From positions 1 to 37,649 of the forward strand of contig JACPYV010000092.1 of the NCBI GenBank assembly GCA_016195825.1: 37,649 bases of DNA. Reading direction: 5' to 3'. The notes below the pieces were generated by a model, which ran no database searches, was not told the origin of the DNA, and saw only the letters and a list, made by a program, of their open reading frames with translations. Positions 26,497 to 36,981 of this stretch are shown here, in pieces (the first letter of the stretch is position 1; each line of letters opens with the position of its first letter). Position numbers and translations under genes: made by a program. Source of the DNA: Burkholderiales bacterium. Lineage in GTDB: Bacteria > Pseudomonadota > Gammaproteobacteria > Burkholderiales > Burkholderiaceae_C.

Positions 26497-26522
26497 GCGC
26501 AGCGCCTGTTCGGGCGCTGCGC
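26497..26522 (+). other. Strong intercistronic hairpin between sucA and sucB
   Basis: GCGCAGCGCC (26497–26506) pairs with GGCGCTGCGC (26513–26522), a perfect 10-bp stem with a six-base loop. No T tract follows, so it is more likely to protect the upstream message from 3' decay than to stop transcription. Confidence 0.55.
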
Positions 26523-26574
26523 TCGCTTGCGCCTGCGCACATCACACCCAATAAAAGACACGGAGCCTCACACC

Positions 26575-29265
<2,691 letters not shown>

Positions 29266-29282
29266 TCGCACGCAGCGAGTTG

Positions 29283-29315
29283 AAAGGGGCGGCCAGACAG
29301 TCGCCCCTTTTTCTT
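29283..29315 (+). terminator. Rho-independent terminator after lpdA
   Basis: AAAGGGGCG (29283–29291) pairs with CGCCCCTTT (29302–29310), followed by a T-rich tail to 29315. It ends two bases before the zapE ATG, so it occupies the place where that gene's ribosome-binding site should be. Confidence 0.8.
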
Positions 29316-29317
29316 CC

Positions 29318-30418
29318 ATGACCAGCGTCACCGACCTTTACCAGCAAACCCTCATCGAGCGCGGCTACCAGGCCGACGAGGCGCAGCTGCGCGCTGTCGC
29401 GTCACTGCAGCGCTGCCAGGACGAATGGGCCAGCTACAAGGCCCGCCGCGCCAACGCGGTGACCAAGCTGCTGGTGCGCCCGCCCATCCCGCGTGGCGTC
29501 TACATGTACGGCGGCGTGGGCCGGGGCAAGAGCTTCCTGATGGACTGCTTCTTCCAGGCCGTGCCACTGACGCGCAAGACGCGGCTGCACTTCCACGAGT
29601 TCATGCGCGAGGTGCACCGCGAGCTGCAGGAGCTCAAGGGCATCGCCGACCCGCTGGACGAGCTGGGAAAGCGCATCGCGCGGCGCTTCCGGCTGATTTG
29701 CTTCGACGAGTTCCACGTCGCCGACGTGACCGACGCGATGATCCTGCATCGGCTGCTTGACGCGCTGTTCCGCAACCGCGTGTCCATCGTCACGACGTCC
29801 AACTTCCATCCCGACGAGCTCTACCCCAATGGCCTGCACCGCGACCGCATCCTGCCCGCCATCGAGCTGCTGAAGGCCAACCTGGAAGTCATCAACGTCG
29901 ACGCCGGCACGGACTACCGACGCCGCACGCTGGAGGACATGAACCTCTATCTAACGCCGTTGAGCGAGGCGAACGAGAGGGCGCTGACCCAGGCCTTCGA
30001 GTCCCTCGCAGAAGCGCAGGATCAAGACCGCAAGCTGATGATCGAGCACCGCGCGATCTACGCGCGCCGGCGTGCTGGCGGCGTGGTCTGGTTCGACTTC
30101 CAGACGTTGTGTGGCGGCCCGCGCTCGCAGAACGACTACCTGGAGCTGGCCAGCCAGTTCCACACCGTTATCTTGTCCGACGTGCCCGAGATGCCGGTGC
30201 GCCTGGCCAGCGAGGCGCGGCGCTTCACCTGGCTGGTCGACGTGCTTTACGACCGCCGCGTCAAGCTCATTGTCTCTGCCGCGGTGCCGGCGGAGCGGCT
30301 CTATACCGAAGGGCCGCTCGCGCACGAGTTCCCGCGGACCGTGTCGCGCTTGCAGGAAATGCGCTCGGCGGAGTACCTTGCGCTGGCCCGCCGTGAAGTC
30401 GATACCTCGCTGACCTGA
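29318..30418 (+). CDS. zapE: ZapE, AFG1-like cell-division ATPase
   Basis: ZapE is a P-loop ATPase that associates with the FtsZ ring; it belongs to the AFG1 family of ATPases. The 366 residues include Walker A GGVGRGKS at 65–72 and Walker B ICFDE at 127–131, followed by FHVADVTDAMILHRLLDALF and TTSNFHPDELYPNGLHRDRILPAI, both hallmark segments. zapE commonly follows lpd in Burkholderiales. No Shine-Dalgarno precedes the ATG; the bases just upstream belong to the T-rich end of a terminator hairpin. Either the start is a low-efficiency one or translation depends on readthrough from lpd. The start matches relatives (LYQQTLIERGYQADEAQLRAV). Confidence 0.95.
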   Translation: MTSVTDLYQQTLIERGYQADEAQLRAVASLQRCQDEWASYKARRANAVTKLLVRPPIPRGVYMYGGVGRGKSFLMDCFFQAVPLTRKTRLHFHEFMREVHRELQELKGIADPLDELGKRIARRFRLICFDEFHVADVTDAMILHRLLDALFRNRVSIVTTSNFHPDELYPNGLHRDRILPAIELLKANLEVINVDAGTDYRRRTLEDMNLYLTPLSEANERALTQAFESLAEAQDQDRKLMIEHRAIYARRRAGGVVWFDFQTLCGGPRSQNDYLELASQFHTVILSDVPEMPVRLASEARRFTWLVDVLYDRRVKLIVSAAVPAERLYTEGPLAHEFPRTVSRLQEMRSAEYLALARREVDTSLT

Positions 30419-30419
30419 C

Positions 30420-31004
30420 ATGACCGTCCTGCTGATCCTGCTTGCCGCCACGGCGGCCTCCGCGCCGCTGAGCCAGCCCGCCACGCGCGCCGAAGTCGCG
30501 GCCCAACGTGCCGCTGTGGAGCAGCGCTATGCCCGGGAGAAGGCGGAATGCGAGCAGCACTTCGTCGTCAGCACCTGCGTGGAGGAATTGCGCCGGCAAC
30601 GCCACGACGCGCTGGTGCCACTGGTGCGGCGCGAGCACGAACTGGCCACCGAGGAGCGCCGCGACCGCGCCGCCGAGCAGACCCGGCGGGTGCGCGAACG
30701 CGAGCAGGCTGCAGCGCAGGACGAGGGCCAGCGCCGCGAGCGCGTCCTGGCCGCGCCGCTGCCGCTGCCTTCGTCGCCGGCCTCGCATCCCGTCAAGGCG
30801 CTCAGTGCCGACAACGCCGCCCAGGCCCGCCGCGCAGCCGACCAAAAGTCCGAGGGCGAGGCCGCCAGGCGGCGCGAGCAGGCGCAGGCGCGTGAACAAA
30901 GCCAGCAGCGGCGCATCGCCGAGCACGCGGCGCGGCAGAAGTCGCGCACCAAGCCACCGGCTGCGCCGTTGCCGTTACCGGCGGGGTCTGGCGCTGCGAA
31001 CTGA
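30420..31004 (+). CDS. Small exported coiled-coil protein, function unknown
   Basis: A 194-residue protein I cannot assign to a known function. It begins with a short hydrophobic signal-like segment (MTVLLILLAATAASA) and is then very rich in Ala, Arg, Glu and Gln, with heptad-like stretches that predict coiled coil. Two cysteines, 44 and 53, sit in a short motif (AECEQHFVVSTCVEELRRQRHDAL) found in similar hypothetical proteins of Burkholderiales and may form a disulfide if exported. The C-terminus is basic and proline-rich. The ATG is one base after the zapE stop, so it is probably translated together with zapE. It is convergent with the phosphatase gene. Confidence 0.7.
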   Translation: MTVLLILLAATAASAPLSQPATRAEVAAQRAAVEQRYAREKAECEQHFVVSTCVEELRRQRHDALVPLVRREHELATEERRDRAAEQTRRVREREQAAAQDEGQRRERVLAAPLPLPSSPASHPVKALSADNAAQARRAADQKSEGEAARRREQAQAREQSQQRRIAEHAARQKSRTKPPAAPLPLPAGSGAAN

Positions 31005-31025
31005 CCGCGCAGGCGCTGCGGTCAG
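31001..31025. terminator. Bidirectional hairpin containing both stop codons
   Basis: CTGACCGC (31001–31008) pairs with GCGGTCAG (31018–31025). The upstream gene's TGA (31002–31004) and the phosphatase gene's stop (31022–31024, minus) both lie in the stem. No T tract on either side. Confidence 0.45.
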
Positions 31026-31792
31026 TCGAGGTTCTCCAGCTTGACGATGGCGATGGACAGGTTGTCGCCACCCCCGCGGGCACGCTGGCGTGCCTTGCTG
31101 ACCAGCAATTCGGCCGCCTCGCGCGGTGGCAGGCTGTAGAGCACGCTGCCCAGCTCCTGGGCGGTGAAGTAGTGCCACAGGCCGTCGCTGCAGCACATCA
31201 GCGTGTCGCCCACCTCTAGGCCCTCAAAGCGCTCCGAAGTCGATGTTGGGTCCTGCGCCGTGCCCAGGCAGGCGGTCAGCAGGTTGCTCTGCGGGTGCGA
31301 GCTGGCCTCGGCCTCGGTCAGCTGGCCTTCGTCGACCAGGCGCTGCACGTAAGAGTGGTCCATGGAGCGCTTGACCAGTCGCGCGCCGCGGAACCAGTAG
31401 ATGCGCGAATCGCCGGAGTGGATCCAGTGCGCGCAGCGGTCGCTGGTGACGACGTAGCCGGCGATGGTGCTGTGCGGCTCCTCCTCTGCGGAGATGGCCG
31501 TCAGCTTGATCATCAGGTGTGCCTCGGACGTGATCTGGCCCAGCAGCTCGGCCGGCGATTCATCCTCGGGCGAGTAGCGCTCGAACAGCTGGCGCGCGGT
31601 CAGGATGACTTGGTCGGCCGCCTTGCGTCCGCCGCTCTTGCCCCCCATGCCGTCCGCCACGATGCCCATCACGCAGCCCGCGATGCGCGGGTGGGCGATG
31701 ACGGCCACCTGGTCCTGCTGGTAGGCCCGGTCCCCGCGATGGGTGCCGGTGGCGGCGGAGAGTCGGAAGCCGACGGTGGAGGGTGGGGCCAT
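31022..31792 (-). CDS. PP2C-family serine/threonine protein phosphatase
   Basis: A cytoplasmic metal-dependent protein phosphatase of the bacterial PP2C (Stp/PrpC) type, 256 residues from the chosen start. Metal-binding aspartates are Asp27 in YQQDQ and Asp47 in VADGMGG; CSDGLW and GGGDNLSIAIV carry the later conserved Asp residues. No kinase gene is adjacent, so the partner is unknown; such phosphatases often oppose Hanks-type kinases or act in type VI secretion, but nothing here supports a specific role. I chose ATG at 31792 because relatives begin near FRLSAATGTHRGDRA. A frame from 31834 adds 14 residues across the promoter. The ATG is only 7 bases past a TATAGT box with no visible ribosome-binding site. 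Confidence 0.88.
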   Translation of the reverse strand: MAPPSTVGFRLSAATGTHRGDRAYQQDQVAVIAHPRIAGCVMGIVADGMGGKSGGRKAADQVILTARQLFERYSPEDESPAELLGQITSEAHLMIKLTAISAEEEPHSTIAGYVVTSDRCAHWIHSGDSRIYWFRGARLVKRSMDHSYVQRLVDEGQLTEAEASSHPQSNLLTACLGTAQDPTSTSERFEGLEVGDTLMCCSDGLWHYFTAQELGSVLYSLPPREAAELLVSKARQRARGGGDNLSIAIVKLENLD

Positions 31793-31799
31793 GTCGAAA

Positions 31800-31807
31800 A
31801 CTATACT
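31800..31807. promoter_or_regulatory. Overlapping divergent -10 boxes for the phosphatase and YdcH-like genes
   Basis: The palindrome ACTATACT/AGTATAGT supplies TATACT on the plus strand (31802–31807) and TATAGT on the minus strand (31805–31800). The two -10 elements share most of their bases, so RNA polymerase can serve only one direction at a time. Clear -35 boxes are not seen. Confidence 0.45.
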
Positions 31808-31854
31808 GGGCGGTGAGCTTCGGCCCCGCTGCAACCTGCCCCATAAACCCTCGG

Positions 31855-32058
31855 ATGGATGAACAACTTCACTCGTTGCCGCGGCGGCTCATCGAGTTGC
31901 GGATCGAACACGCCGACCTGGACGCGATGATCGACCGCTTGGTCGAGCAGTCTCCCCTGGACGAATTGGCATTGCAGCGCCTCAAAAAGCGCCGTCTGGC
32001 GCTGCGCGACATGATCGCCCGGCTGGAGGCCACGACTGAGCCCGATGACCTTGCCTGA
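31855..32058 (+). CDS. YdcH-like (DUF465) small coiled-coil protein
   Basis: A 67-residue protein of the YdcH/DUF465 kind: LIELRIEHADLDAMIDRL followed by DELALQRLKKRRLALRDMIARLE, a helical hairpin with heptad spacing that predicts coiled coil. Such proteins are common in proteobacteria and their role is unknown. The start is ATG at 31855, which gives the family N-terminus (MDEQLHSLPRRL); a frame from 31783 adds 24 unlikely residues. Its last four codons overlap the helicase start by 14 bases, so it is translationally coupled to that gene. Confidence 0.85.
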   Translation: MDEQLHSLPRRLIELRIEHADLDAMIDRLVEQSPLDELALQRLKKRRLALRDMIARLEATTEPDDLA

Positions 32059-34123
32059 AACGGCCCCGCCCGACCAAGACCTCGACGACTGGCTGGACGC
32101 CCTGGATCAGGACGGACCACCCACTCCACCCGCTGCAGACGAGCTTGTCCAGGCCGTCGAGGCCGCCTTTGACGCGGGTGGCCCGCTGGCGCGGCTGGAC
32201 CCTGGCTACAAGCCGCGCGAGCCCCAACTGCAGATGAGCCGCGCTGTCGCTCGCGCGTTGAGCCGCCGTCAGGCGCTGGTCGTCGAGGCGGGGACCGGCG
32301 TCGGCAAGACCTTCGCCTACCTGGTTCCGGCGCTGCTGGCCGGCAGTCGTGCGCTCATCAGCACCGCCACGAAGAGCCTGCAGGACCAGCTCTTCCTGCG
32401 CGACCTGCCGCGGCTGACAAAGGCGCTGCAGATGCCCGTGCGCCTGGCGCTGCTGAAGGGTCGCGCCAGCTACCTGTGCCTGCACCGCATGAAGGAGGCG
32501 CGCGTGTCCGGCGAATTCCCGGACCGCCGCACGGCGCTGGCGCTGGCCCGTATCGAACGCTGGGCGCTGGGCACGGCGACAGGTGATTTCGCCGAGATCG
32601 ACGGCCTGGACGAGCGCTCGCCCATCATCCCCATCGTCAGCTCCAGTCGCGAGAGCTGCCTTGGGCAAGAGTGCCCGGACTGGCGCGCCTGCTATGTGGT
32701 GAAGGCGCGGCGCGAGGCGATGGAGGCGGACGTGGTGGTCGTTAACCACCACCTCTTCTTTGCCGACGTGACGCTGCGCGACACCGGCGTGGCCGAACTT
32801 CTGCCCAGCGTCGAGATTGCCATCTTCGACGAGGCCCACCAGTTGGCCGAGGCCGGCGTGCAGTTCCTCGGCACGCTGCTTGGCACGGCGTCGCTGATCG
32901 ACTTCGCGCGTGATGTGCTGGCGCAGGGGCTGGCCCACGCCCGGGGCGTGCACGACTGGCAGGCCTTGCACGCTGGCGTAGAGAAGGCCGCGCGCGAGCT
33001 GCGCCTGGCGGCGGCAGGGCCTCTGGCCACGGCCGGCCGCGAGCTGCGCGGTACGCTCAAGCTGGGCTGGCGTGAGCGCGCCGGCCAACCAGCCTTCGCC
33101 ACGGCGCTGGCCGGCGTCGAGCAAGCCTGCACGCGGGCGCTGGAGGCCCTGACTGCCGTGCGCGAAGCCGCCCCTGACTTCGCCCGCCTGTGCGAGCGTG
33201 CCCAGGAGCTGCGCGACCTGGCCAAGGCTTTTGCGGCGGACCCTGACCCGGGCGACGTGCGCTGGATCGACATCAGCCCGCACGCGGCCCGGCTGGTCGA
33301 GTCGCCGCTGGACATCCGCGACGCGATGCAGCAGCAGCTGGAAGGTCCACAAGGATCAAGCAAAGCCTGGGTATTCACGTCCGCCACGCTTGGCGACGAC
33401 GAGGGCCTGACCTGGTTCACCGAGCCTGCCGGCCTGACCGGGGCCGAGGTACTGCGTGTCGGCAGCCCCTTCGACTACCCGGCGCACGCGCGGCTCTATG
33501 TGCCGCGTGGTTTCCCCAAACCCAGCGAGCCCAGCCACCCGGCCAGCGTCGCGCTGCTGGCCTCGCGGCTGGCGCGTGCCCTGGGTGGTCGCACCTTCGT
33601 GCTGACGACCACGCTGCGCAACCTGCAGACCGTGTCCGACGCGCTGCGCGAACGCTTCGAGGAGGGCGGCGATGCGATCGCCGTGCTGCAGCAGGGGGCA
33701 GCACCGAAGCGCGTGCTGCTGCAGCGCTTCATTGACGACCCGGCCTCGGTGCTGGTCGGCTCGGCGAGCTTCTGGGAAGGCATCGACGTGCCGGGCGACG
33801 CGCTGCAATGCGTGCTGATCGACAAGCTGCCGTTCCCGCCACCCAACGACCCGCTGGTGGAAGCCCGCGTGAAGCGGCTGGAGGCGCAGGGCCGCAATGC
33901 CTTCTCGGAGTACTTCGTCGCCGAGGCGGCGATCGCGCTCAAGCAGGGCGCCGGGCGGTTGATCCGCACCGAGACCGACCGCGGCCTGCTGGTGGTGTGC
34001 GACCCGCGCATGGCGGGCATGAACTACGGCCGCCGACTGCGCGGCGCGTTGCCGCCGATGACGCCGGTGGCGACCGAAGCAGAGGCACTGGCCTGGTTGC
34101 AGGAGCTCAACGCGACGCGTTGA
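32045..34123 (+). CDS. DinG/YoaA-family ATP-dependent DNA helicase
   Basis: A superfamily 2 iron–sulfur DNA helicase of the XPD/DinG type, 692 residues. Walker A is AGTGVGKT at 82–89 and the DEAH box is 262–265. Four cysteines that should hold a 4Fe–4S cluster are 145, 205, 210 and 216 (SCLGQECPDWRACY region). The C-terminal helicase motifs include GSASFWEG at 572–579 and QGAGRLIR at 634–641. DinG resolves R-loops and other blocked structures; YoaA acts with the polymerase clamp loader. The sequence does not decide between these two. It overlaps the YdcH-like gene by 14 bases, and is convergent with bamD with a 12-base gap containing half of a large inverted repeat. Confidence 0.93.
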   Translation: MTLPETAPPDQDLDDWLDALDQDGPPTPPAADELVQAVEAAFDAGGPLARLDPGYKPREPQLQMSRAVARALSRRQALVVEAGTGVGKTFAYLVPALLAGSRALISTATKSLQDQLFLRDLPRLTKALQMPVRLALLKGRASYLCLHRMKEARVSGEFPDRRTALALARIERWALGTATGDFAEIDGLDERSPIIPIVSSSRESCLGQECPDWRACYVVKARREAMEADVVVVNHHLFFADVTLRDTGVAELLPSVEIAIFDEAHQLAEAGVQFLGTLLGTASLIDFARDVLAQGLAHARGVHDWQALHAGVEKAARELRLAAAGPLATAGRELRGTLKLGWRERAGQPAFATALAGVEQACTRALEALTAVREAAPDFARLCERAQELRDLAKAFAADPDPGDVRWIDISPHAARLVESPLDIRDAMQQQLEGPQGSSKAWVFTSATLGDDEGLTWFTEPAGLTGAEVLRVGSPFDYPAHARLYVPRGFPKPSEPSHPASVALLASRLARALGGRTFVLTTTLRNLQTVSDALRERFEEGGDAIAVLQQGAAPKRVLLQRFIDDPASVLVGSASFWEGIDVPGDALQCVLIDKLPFPPPNDPLVEARVKRLEAQGRNAFSEYFVAEAAIALKQGAGRLIRTETDRGLLVVCDPRMAGMNYGRRLRGALPPMTPVATEAEALAWLQELNATR

Positions 34124-34128
34124 GCTCC
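34102..34128. terminator. 27-bp perfect inverted repeat between convergent helicase and bamD genes
   Basis: GGAGCTCAACGCG (34102–34114) and CGCGTTGAGCTCC (34116–34128) are perfect complements around a single A. RNA from either strand would form a 12-bp hairpin covering the helicase stop codon. No T tract follows, so it may be a bidirectional barrier or an mRNA 3' protector. Confidence 0.65.
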
Positions 34129-34135
34129 GCCGGGA

Positions 34136-34951
34136 TCACCAGAGCTGCCACCAGCGCTTCTTGCGCGCGGCGCCGTTGCTGGCGTAGGCGCTGTCGGGGA
34201 AGTTCTTGTCCAGCACGCGGCGTGCGTCGTCGCGCAACTGGGTCAGCCCCAGCTTGTCGTAGCTCTCGCCCATGATGAACAGTGCTTCCTCGATGCCCGG
34301 GGCGTATTGGAACTCGGCCACGGCCGACTGCGCACGGTTGGCTGCAGCCACATAGGCCTTGCGGTTGAAGTAGTAGCGAGCGACGTGGATCTCGTAGGCC
34401 GCCAGCGTGTTGGTGATGAAGTTGATCCGCGTCGTTGCCTCTGCGGCGTACTTGGAGTCGGGGAACTGCTCGACGAGCTGGCGGAAGGCCAGCAGCGCCT
34501 CGCGCGAGGCCTGCTGGTCGCGCTCCGCGACGTCCTGGTTGGCCAGTCGGCCGAACAGGCCCAGGTCCTCGTTGAAGTTGACGATGCCCTTCATGTAAAG
34601 GGCGTAGTCCAACGCCGGGCTGGACGGGTTGAGCTTGATGAAGCGGTCCAGCGTCGTGATGGCCTGTGCGCGCTCGGCCGTGCGGTAGTAGGCCCAGGCC
34701 AGATCGAGAGTTGCCTGCTGGCCCATCGTCGTGCCGGCGGCGCGGCCTTCGATCTTCTCCAGCGACTTGATGGCCCGGTCATAGCTGCCCGAGTTCAGGT
34801 CGTCCTTGGCGTCTGCATACAATTTGTCCAGCGCCGCCTGGGAGTTCGGGTCCTCCTTGGCCGTGGAGCCGCAGCCGCTCAAGCCAAGCGCGAACGCCAT
34901 CAGGACAGTGCCGGCGACGACGCGGGCGGCCTTGAATTTCTCAACAAACAT
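34136..34951 (-). CDS. bamD: BamD, outer-membrane protein assembly lipoprotein
   Basis: BamD is the essential TPR lipoprotein of the BAM complex, which inserts beta-barrel proteins into the outer membrane. The 271 residues start with a lipoprotein signal whose lipobox ends LGLSGC, so Cys27 is the lipidated residue. Tetratricopeptide repeats follow, with DAKDDLNSGSYDRAIKSLEKIEGR near 46–69 and DLAWAYYRTAERAQAITTLDRFIKLNPSSPALDYALYMKG typical of BamD. The gene is divergent from rluD with a 42-base gap, which is the usual arrangement in betaproteobacteria. TATACT on the minus strand, inside the first codons of rluD, may be its -10 box. Confidence 0.97.
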   Translation of the reverse strand: MFVEKFKAARVVAGTVLMAFALGLSGCGSTAKEDPNSQAALDKLYADAKDDLNSGSYDRAIKSLEKIEGRAAGTTMGQQATLDLAWAYYRTAERAQAITTLDRFIKLNPSSPALDYALYMKGIVNFNEDLGLFGRLANQDVAERDQQASREALLAFRQLVEQFPDSKYAAEATTRINFITNTLAAYEIHVARYYFNRKAYVAAANRAQSAVAEFQYAPGIEEALFIMGESYDKLGLTQLRDDARRVLDKNFPDSAYASNGAARKKRWWQLW

Positions 34952-34993
34952 GTCTGAAGTCGGGGCTTAGCTGCCGGCCGGTCACACTGAACA

Positions 34994-36004
34994 ATGGACG
35001 CGGAGTATAGGGTGGGGGGTCAAGACGATTTCGAGCAAGAGGCCGACGAGGGCGGTGAGGCCGAGCGGCGCACGGCCGACGTCGAGGCTGGCGGCCATGG
35101 CGAACGCCTGGACCGCTGGCTGACGCGCCTGGCGCCGGAGTTCTCGCGCAACCACCTGCAGTCGCTGATCGAGCGAGGCTGCGTGACGGCCGATGGCAAG
35201 CCGCTGGACAAGGCCGCCCACAAGCTGAGAGCCGGCCAGCGCATCGAGATCGAGCTGCTGCCCACCGACGAGAGCCGCGCCTTCCGCGCCGAGGCCATGG
35301 TGCTGGACTTCGTCTTCGAGGATGAGCACCTGCTGGTCGTGAACAAACCCGCCGGCTTGGTTGTGCACCCGGCCGCCGGCAACTGGTCGGGCACCCTGAT
35401 GAACGGGTTGCTGGCCCACCATCCGACCGCAGCCACGCTGCCACGCGCCGGCATCGTGCACCGGCTGGACAAGGACACCAGCGGGCTGATGGTCGTGGGC
35501 AAGACGCTGGAGGCTGTCACCGCGCTGACGCGCCAGATTGCTGCGCGCGAGGTGCACCGCGAATACCTCGCGCTGGCCTGGGGCCGCGTTGAGGATGCCT
35601 TCACCGTCGACGCGCCGCTGCGCCGTGACCCGGTGTCGCGCGTGAAGATGGCCGTCGCGCCTGCCAACCTGGGCAAGCCAGCGCGCACCGATGTCTTCCC
35701 GCTCGGTGTCGGCGGGGTCGGCAACAGGGCGGTCAGCGCCGTGCACTGCGTGCTGCATACCGGCCGCACGCACCAGATCCGCGTCCACCTGATGCATCGC
35801 GGCCATCCGCTGTTGGCCGATACGCTGTACGGCGGCGTGCCGGCCCTGGGCCTGACCCGCCAGGCGCTGCACGCGGCCCGGCTGGGCTTCGCGCACCCGG
35901 TCACCGGCGAGGCGGTGTCGCTGCGTGCTCCGCTGCCTGCGGACCTCGCTGCTGCCTGGGCCCAGATCGGCGGTGCTGAGCTGCCTGACCGGATGCCCGG
36001 CTGA
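34994..36004 (+). CDS. rluD: RluD, 23S rRNA pseudouridine synthase
   Basis: RluD makes pseudouridines at 1911, 1915 and 1917 of 23S rRNA helix 69. The 336 residues include an N-terminal S4-like RNA-binding domain (about 35–95: GERLDRWLTRLAPEFSRNHLQSLIERGCV). The catalytic domain has motif II IVHRLDKDTSG with the nucleophile Asp159. VVNKPAGLVVHPAAGNWSGTL and HQIRVHLMHRGHPLLADTLYGG are also typical. The first 34 residues are acidic and unconserved. The ATG at 34994 has no good ribosome-binding site, so a slightly later start is possible. The gene is divergent from bamD and precedes scpB. Confidence 0.96.
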   Translation: MDAEYRVGGQDDFEQEADEGGEAERRTADVEAGGHGERLDRWLTRLAPEFSRNHLQSLIERGCVTADGKPLDKAAHKLRAGQRIEIELLPTDESRAFRAEAMVLDFVFEDEHLLVVNKPAGLVVHPAAGNWSGTLMNGLLAHHPTAATLPRAGIVHRLDKDTSGLMVVGKTLEAVTALTRQIAAREVHREYLALAWGRVEDAFTVDAPLRRDPVSRVKMAVAPANLGKPARTDVFPLGVGGVGNRAVSAVHCVLHTGRTHQIRVHLMHRGHPLLADTLYGGVPALGLTRQALHAARLGFAHPVTGEAVSLRAPLPADLAAAWAQIGGAELPDRMPG

Positions 36005-36246
36005 CGGCGCTACAATGCATTCCGGTTGTCGTACCTGAGCGTCGTGCCGAATGGGCACGGCAGCCCGCCACGGGGCGCAGTCCACCCCGCCAAGCCGACA
36101 ACCACCCGCTGGTGCGCCCCGCTGCCTGATGGCCGGGACCGCGCCCGGTGCAACACCCGCCCCAGGCGCCTGACGAACGCGACAACCAGCGTCCAGGCCG
36201 GGGCCAACGCCAGAGCTCTGCCCATTGAGGGTGCGAAGTTGAGTTC
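36005..36246 (+). promoter_or_regulatory. Structured leader of scpB with possible alternative pairings
   Basis: TACAAT at 36011–36016 may be a -10 box, with transcription starting near 36023. GGTTGTCG at 36024–36031 can pair with CGACAACC at 36096–36103 or with a second copy at 36180–36187. Inside the first loop lie CGTGCC/GGCACG (36043–36048 with 36054–36059) and CGGGG/CCCCG (36071–36075 with 36085–36089). CCGGG/CCCGG (36133–36137 with 36144–36148) lies between the two copies. A 74-codon frame starting with TTG at 36026 ends at the scpB start as ATGA, but it does not look like protein. Confidence 0.4.
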
Positions 36247-36981
36247 ATGAACACCCAGGATGCCAAGCGCGTCCTTGAGACCGCGCTGATCTGTGCCTCG
36301 CAGCCGCTGACGCTGCGCGAGCTGCGCAGCCTGTTCGCCGACGAACTCGGCGCAGACACGCTGCGCGGCCTGCTCTACGAGCTGTCCCGCGACTGGGACG
36401 GTCGCGGCGTGGAACTGGTGGCGCTGGCCTCGGGCTGGCGCTTCCAGAGCCGCCCCGAGTTGCGCGAATACCTCGACCGGCTGCACCCCGAGAAGCCGCC
36501 GCGCTACTCGCGTGCCGTGCTGGAGACGCTGGCCATCATTGCCTACCGCCAGCCGGTCACGCGCGGCGACATCGAGGACATCCGCGGTGTCGTAGTCGCC
36601 AGCCAGATCGTCAAGCAGTTGGAGGACCGCGGCTGGATCGAGGCCATCGGCCACCGCGAGACCCCAGGGCGCCCGGCGCTGTACGCCACGACCAAGTCCT
36701 TCCTCGACGACCTCGGATTGGCCAGCCTGGAGCAACTGCCGGCCCTGGAGGTTGGCGGCGAGCCGCCCGCCTTCGAGGCGCTGCAAGGCCAGCTCTTGGA
36801 CGCTGCGGACGAAGCGCCGTCGGCCGAGGCTGCAGCCGAAATCCCCGCCGACCTGCCTCCGCAGGCGCCTGCCGAAACGGCCGTGCCGACCCAAAGCCTG
36901 TTTGGCGACGACGGCACGCCCGCACTCCCCAATCCCGACCCCTCCGATCCGCCCCCTCAACCCCAGTCCGAACCCGCATGA
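36247..36981 (+). CDS. scpB: ScpB, segregation and condensation protein B
   Basis: ScpB is the winged-helix subunit that, with ScpA and SMC, forms the condensin-like complex for chromosome segregation. The 244 residues hold two winged-helix domains: one near 1–80 ([24 protein letters not shown]) and one near 85–160 ([29 protein letters not shown]...[28 protein letters not shown]). The tail beyond 175 is Pro/Ala-rich and acidic. scpA is not in the window. Its last codon overlaps the next gene's start as ATGA, so ScpB and the RluB-type protein are translated together. The ATG at 36247 is preceded by a purine-rich GAAGTTGAG stretch of modest strength. Confidence 0.96.
   Translation: MNTQDAKRVLETALICASQPLTLRELRSLFADELGADTLRGLLYELSRDWDGRGVELVALASGWRFQSRPELREYLDRLHPEKPPRYSRAVLETLAIIAYRQPVTRGDIEDIRGVVVASQIVKQLEDRGWIEAIGHRETPGRPALYATTKSFLDDLGLASLEQLPALEVGGEPPAFEALQGQLLDAADEAPSAEAAAEIPADLPPQAPAETAVPTQSLFGDDGTPALPNPDPSDPPPQPQSEPA

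Noticed and set aside
36026-36250. A 74-codon frame before scpB, starting with TTG and ending as ATGA at the scpB start
   Set aside because: Composition is unlike a protein, it runs through hairpins, and no ribosome-binding site is seen. The overlap is probably chance in GC-rich DNA.
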